A stretch of DNA of 64,000 nucleotides from Alphaproteobacteria bacterium MedPE-SWcel. Lineage in GTDB: Bacteria; Pseudomonadota; Alphaproteobacteria; Rhodobacterales; Rhodobacteraceae. The stretch covers positions 104,273 through 168,272 of the forward strand of contig MPDC01000005.1 in assembly GCA_001874255.1 (NCBI GenBank). Reading direction: 5' to 3'. Both the position numbers and the translations under genes were made by a program. Below are positions 61,193 to 64,000 of this stretch, piece after piece (the first letter of the stretch is position 1; every line of letters begins with the position of its first letter). Under the pieces are notes generated by a model. That model was not told where the DNA came from, did not search any database, and saw only the letters and a list, made by a program, of their open reading frames with translations.

Positions 61193-61903
61193 ATGAAATC
61201 ACTGCTTCTTGGCTCTGCCGCACTGGCCATGACCGCATCCTTTGCGCTGGCTGACACTGTGCGTCTCGGCACCGAGGGCGCCTACCCTCCGTACAACTTC
61301 ATCAACGATGCCGGTGAAGTGGACGGGTTCGAGCGCGAGCTGGGCGACGAGCTGTGCAAACGCGCCGAGCTGACCTGCGAGTGGGTCACCAACGACTGGG
61401 ATTCGATCATTCCGAACCTGCTGTCGGGCAACTACGACACCATCATCGCCGGCATGTCGATCACCGCCGAGCGCGAGGAAATCGTCGACTTCACCCAGGG
61501 TTACACCCCGCCGTCGCCCTCCGCCTATGCTGCGATGTCCGACGGTGTCGATCTCGAAGGCGGCATTGTTGCCGCGCAGACCGCAACCATCCAGGCCAAC
61601 CACGTGGTCTCCACCGGGGCCACGATCGTCGAATATCCGACCCCCGATGAAACCGTCGCGGCCGTGAACGCCGGCGAAGCGGATGCGGTTCTGGCCGACA
61701 AGGACTTCCTCGAGCCGATCGTCTCCTCCACCGAGCTGATGTTCGTGGGCGAAGACGTCATGCTGGGTGACGGTATCGGCATGGCCTTCCGCGAGAGCGA
61801 TGCCGAGCTGCGTGGCAAATTCGATGCCGCCATCGCCACCATGAAAGAAGACGGCAGCCTGAATACGCTGATCGAAAAGTGGGAAGTCGGCGGAACCTGG
61901 TGA
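61193..61903 (+). CDS. Polar amino-acid ABC transporter substrate-binding protein
   Basis: A 236-residue periplasmic protein with a clear Sec signal ([20 protein letters not shown], cleavage before residue 21). [20 protein letters not shown] is the SBP family 3 signature, and [20 protein letters not shown] holds the ligand-contacting Arg. The relatives bind basic or general polar amino acids, in keeping with the Asp/Glu-lined family pattern, but the exact ligand cannot be read from sequence. Confidence 0.95.
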   Translation: MKSLLLGSAALAMTASFALADTVRLGTEGAYPPYNFINDAGEVDGFERELGDELCKRAELTCEWVTNDWDSIIPNLLSGNYDTIIAGMSITAEREEIVDFTQGYTPPSPSAYAAMSDGVDLEGGIVAAQTATIQANHVVSTGATIVEYPTPDETVAAVNAGEADAVLADKDFLEPIVSSTELMFVGEDVMLGDGIGMAFRESDAELRGKFDAAIATMKEDGSLNTLIEKWEVGGTW

Positions 61904-61930
61904 TCGCCCCCTTTCAGCTGAACTGACCAA

Positions 61931-61955
61931 AAAGGGGGGCACAGCGCCCCCCTTT
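61931..61955 (+). terminator. Strong stem-loop between the binding-protein and permease genes
   Basis: AAAGGGGGGC pairs with GCCCCCCTTT (10 bp) around a 5-nt loop, 28 bp after the binding-protein stop. The T run is short (TTTCCCC), so it probably stabilises the upstream mRNA and partly ends transcription, giving more binding protein than permease, as is common in such operons. Confidence 0.65.
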
Positions 61956-62125
61956 CCCCTTAAAATCCGGGGGTCTGCTGCATATGCTGCGCCCTATCCT
62001 GCCCGCCAACCTGCGATCCGGCACCCGCGCCCCCGCCAGGCAAAAAGCAGCCGCCAGCAGCGACCGCCCCGCACCCACCCGCCCTCGCGGCCCCGGCCAT
62101 TCCCCTCTCCGGTCCGCTCCAATCG

Positions 62126-63085
62126 ATGAGGCCCGCCATTTTTTCCTTCTGTTCCGATCCGGCCAGTCTGGACACCTTCCGCTGGCTGACATGCTACCTG
62201 AGCACCGGCAAGCACATGGGGTTCTATGTGTCCTTCGGCACCGTGCTCCTGCTCCTCGCCATCACGGCGCCTCTGGCGCTGGCCTTCGGTTTCGGCGGTG
62301 CCATCGCCGCCCGCGCGCAGTTTGCGCCGCTGGCCTGGTTCGGAAAAGGCTATATCGCCATCGTGCGCGGCGTGCCGGACATTGCGTTCTTTCTCTTTTT
62401 CGTGATTGCGCTGGATCAGGGCGTCGAGTGGCTCCGCCATCAGGTCAAATGCCCCGATTGGGACGAGCCGATCCGACAGGGCAACGACTTTATCGTCTGT
62501 TCGGTGGCCAAGATGCCGCTGAACTCCGCGCCGCAATGGATGCATGAGGTCTATGGCTTTGCGCTGGCGGTGCTGACCTTTGCCATCGTCTTTGGCGCCT
62601 TTGCGGCGAATGTCCTCTACGGGGCCATGCGCGCCGTTCCCCGCGCCCAGATCGAAACCGCCGAGGCCTATGGCATGAACAGGCGCCAATCCTTCTGGCG
62701 CGTGCTGGTGCCGCAGATGTGGGTCTACGCGCTGCCGGGCCTGTCGAACCTGTGGATGGTCCTGATCAAGGCGACACCGCTTCTGTTCCTGCTCGGCGTC
62801 GAAGATATCGTTTATTGGGCGCGCGAATTGGGCGGATCAAAGACGCCCCAGTTCACCGACTACCCGCACCCCGACTGGCGCATGTGGTATTTTCTGGCGC
62901 TTTTGGTCTTCTACCTCGCCTTCACCAAACTGTCCGAGGTCGTGCTGGCCCGGATCACCCGCCGCCTGTCCTACGGCCAGGCCACAGTCGCCGGCGCCGC
63001 ACAGGGCAATGGCAAGGGCAATGGAAAGGGCAACGGACCCGGCACCGGACGTGGACATGACAAGACAGAAGGGACATTGGCATGA
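62126..63085 (+). CDS. Polar amino-acid ABC transporter permease (HisQ/HisM type), 1
   Basis: A 319-residue inner-membrane permease. The EAA loop region is RAQIETAEAYGMNRRQSFWR, with about five helices around it. It is longer than HisQ because of an insertion near residues 100-135 and a C-terminal low-complexity tail GNGKGNGKGNGPGTGRG, encoded by 12-bp units (GGC AAT GGC AAG type). No strong ribosome site lies before the ATG. It overlaps the second permease by 4 bp. Confidence 0.93.
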   Translation: MRPAIFSFCSDPASLDTFRWLTCYLSTGKHMGFYVSFGTVLLLLAITAPLALAFGFGGAIAARAQFAPLAWFGKGYIAIVRGVPDIAFFLFFVIALDQGVEWLRHQVKCPDWDEPIRQGNDFIVCSVAKMPLNSAPQWMHEVYGFALAVLTFAIVFGAFAANVLYGAMRAVPRAQIETAEAYGMNRRQSFWRVLVPQMWVYALPGLSNLWMVLIKATPLLFLLGVEDIVYWARELGGSKTPQFTDYPHPDWRMWYFLALLVFYLAFTKLSEVVLARITRRLSYGQATVAGAAQGNGKGNGKGNGPGTGRGHDKTEGTLA

Positions 63086-63888
63086 GCTGCCTCGAGACAC
63101 TTCAGGCCTATGCCTTCCGGTCACTGGGCTACGGAGAGCGCCTGCTGCCGCGCAGTGACTTCACGCTCTGCGACCAATTCGTGCTGATCGGCTCCGGTCT
63201 TTTGTGGAATATCTACTTTGGCCTGCTGGCCATCGTTGCGGGTTTCTTCTTTGCCAACGCGCTGGCCGTCGCCAAGATGTCCCCCCGGCCCTGGCTGCGC
63301 AGACCGGCCAATGGATTTATCTTCGTATTCCGGGGGTCTCCGCTGTTCATCCAGTTCTTCTTTGCCTATTTCCTGTTCCTGTCGCTGAAGAGCGTCTCGC
63401 CGGTGTTCAACTTGCTGTCCTCGGCCTGGATGGGGGCGCTGATCGTGCTGTTTCTCAATACCTCCGCCTATTCGGCAGAAATCTTCTATGGCGCGCTGCG
63501 CTCGATCCCCAAAGGCGACATTGAGGCTGCCGATGCCTACGGCATGTCGGGCTGGGCGCGCTTTCGACGGATCATGTGGCCGACAGCGATGCGACTGGCC
63601 TGGCCCGCCTATACCAATGAGGCGATCTTTCTGTTCCACGCCACGACGCTGGTGTTCTTCTCGGGCTTTCCCGCCTGGCGACAGCAAGGCGATGCGCTCT
63701 ATTATGCGAATTACTTCGCGGACAAGACCTTCAACCCTTTCGTGCCCTACCCGATCCTGGCGTTGTATTTCATTCTGCTGACATTGGTGGTGATCACCGT
63801 TTTCGGGGGCATCAACACCTATCTGAACCGGCACCTGCCGCCGGAGCGACGGCAAAAGGTCAAGGTCAGACCGCAGCTCATTCGCTGA
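63082..63888 (+). CDS. Polar amino-acid ABC transporter permease (HisQ/HisM type), 2
   Basis: A 268-residue permease forming the heterodimer with the previous one. The EAA loop is PKGDIEAADAYGMSGWARF, and FVFRGSPLFIQFFFAYFLF is the typical third-helix region. An N-terminal extension of about 30 residues precedes the first helix. It starts in the last codons of permease 1 (ATGA) and is followed by a terminator. Confidence 0.94.
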   Translation: MSCLETLQAYAFRSLGYGERLLPRSDFTLCDQFVLIGSGLLWNIYFGLLAIVAGFFFANALAVAKMSPRPWLRRPANGFIFVFRGSPLFIQFFFAYFLFLSLKSVSPVFNLLSSAWMGALIVLFLNTSAYSAEIFYGALRSIPKGDIEAADAYGMSGWARFRRIMWPTAMRLAWPAYTNEAIFLFHATTLVFFSGFPAWRQQGDALYYANYFADKTFNPFVPYPILALYFILLTLVVITVFGGINTYLNRHLPPERRQKVKVRPQLIR

Positions 63889-63892
63889 GGCC

Positions 63893-63918
63893 AAAGGCTC
63901 CCGTCATGGGGGCCTTTT
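63893..63918 (+). terminator. Intrinsic terminator of the ABC transporter operon
   Basis: AAAGGCTCCC pairs with GGGGGCCTTT (one G-U) around GTCAT, followed by TTCCTTTG. It begins 4 bp after the last permease stop. Confidence 0.75.
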
Positions 63919-63953
63919 CCTTTGTTTCGGGGGAGCTCCCGCCCACCGGCCGA

Positions 63954-63972
63954 TGCGCGCCCTGCGGGCGCA
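63954..63972. repeat. REP-like GC palindrome at the right edge
   Basis: TGCGCGCCC-TGC-GGGCGCA forms a hairpin with one bulge; the flanking GGTTGGGCC recalls, on the other strand, the GGCCCAAC of the element near 7241. It is probably a dispersed intergenic palindrome; only two likely members are seen, so the family call is tentative. Confidence 0.4.
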
Positions 63973-64000
63973 CCTCTCCGGCGGTTGGGCCTGGCGCGGT

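Noticed and set aside
1..64000. CRISPR array, rRNA or insertion sequence
   Set aside because: No regularly spaced direct repeats with unique spacers, no rRNA sequence, and no transposase gene were seen on either strand.

Overview
The window is a chromosomal segment of a high-GC alphaproteobacterium, almost certainly a member of the Rhodobacteraceae (Roseobacter group). The evidence is the alphaproteobacterial order of the division and cell-wall (dcw) cluster, a DUF2484 gene directly after murC, a PutA without the N-terminal DNA-binding domain paired with a divergent Lrp-type regulator, and a MetR/metF pair. Genus or species cannot be named from the sequence alone.

Region 1 (1-15.7 kb) is the dcw cluster on the minus strand, read from right to left: mraZ, rsmH, ftsL, ftsI, murE, murF, mraY, murD, then ftsW, murG, murC and two tandem DUF2484 genes. 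Short stop/start overlaps suggest tight translational coupling. The run is broken once, between murD and ftsW, by a plus-strand HI0933-type flavoprotein followed by a degenerate 13-bp tandem repeat. Upstream of mraZ is an unusually long leader with a sigma70-like promoter and MraZ-box-like TGGGN repeats.

Region 2 (about 15.7-41.2 kb) is a siphovirus-type prophage of about 25 kb lying between the dcw leader and a tRNA-Leu(UAA) gene. Most of it is transcribed leftward: regulators and replication genes, a strong intrinsic terminator, then HNH endonuclease, terminase, portal, S49 protease, HK97-type capsid, head-tail connectors, tail tube, a tail chaperone pair with a likely -1 frameshift, a 1594-residue tape measure protein, and fibre genes including an SGNH-hydrolase-like one. 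The immunity region has divergent cro-like and cI-like genes, both apparently leaderless. The same 19-bp operator is repeated in inverted orientation at a second, rightward promoter that drives a small-gene operon ending in an excisionase-like gene. The integrase lies next to the tRNA. No lysis genes could be recognised and no attL copy of the tRNA 3' end was found.

Region 3 (41.2-64 kb) is host chromosome: putR/putA (proline catabolism), a rhomboid protease, a GFA-family protein, suhB, metR/metF (methionine/folate), a PaaI-type thioesterase, a DUF2235 hydrolase overlapping a lone CoxL-like molybdopterin subunit (form II motif AYRGAGR), valS, a compact operon of DUF1330, two TerB-like proteins and a PhnD-like protein without a signal peptide, and a polar amino-acid ABC transporter (ATPase, binding protein, two permeases). 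Short tandem repeats of 11-13 bp recur in several intergenic regions and in some gene ends.
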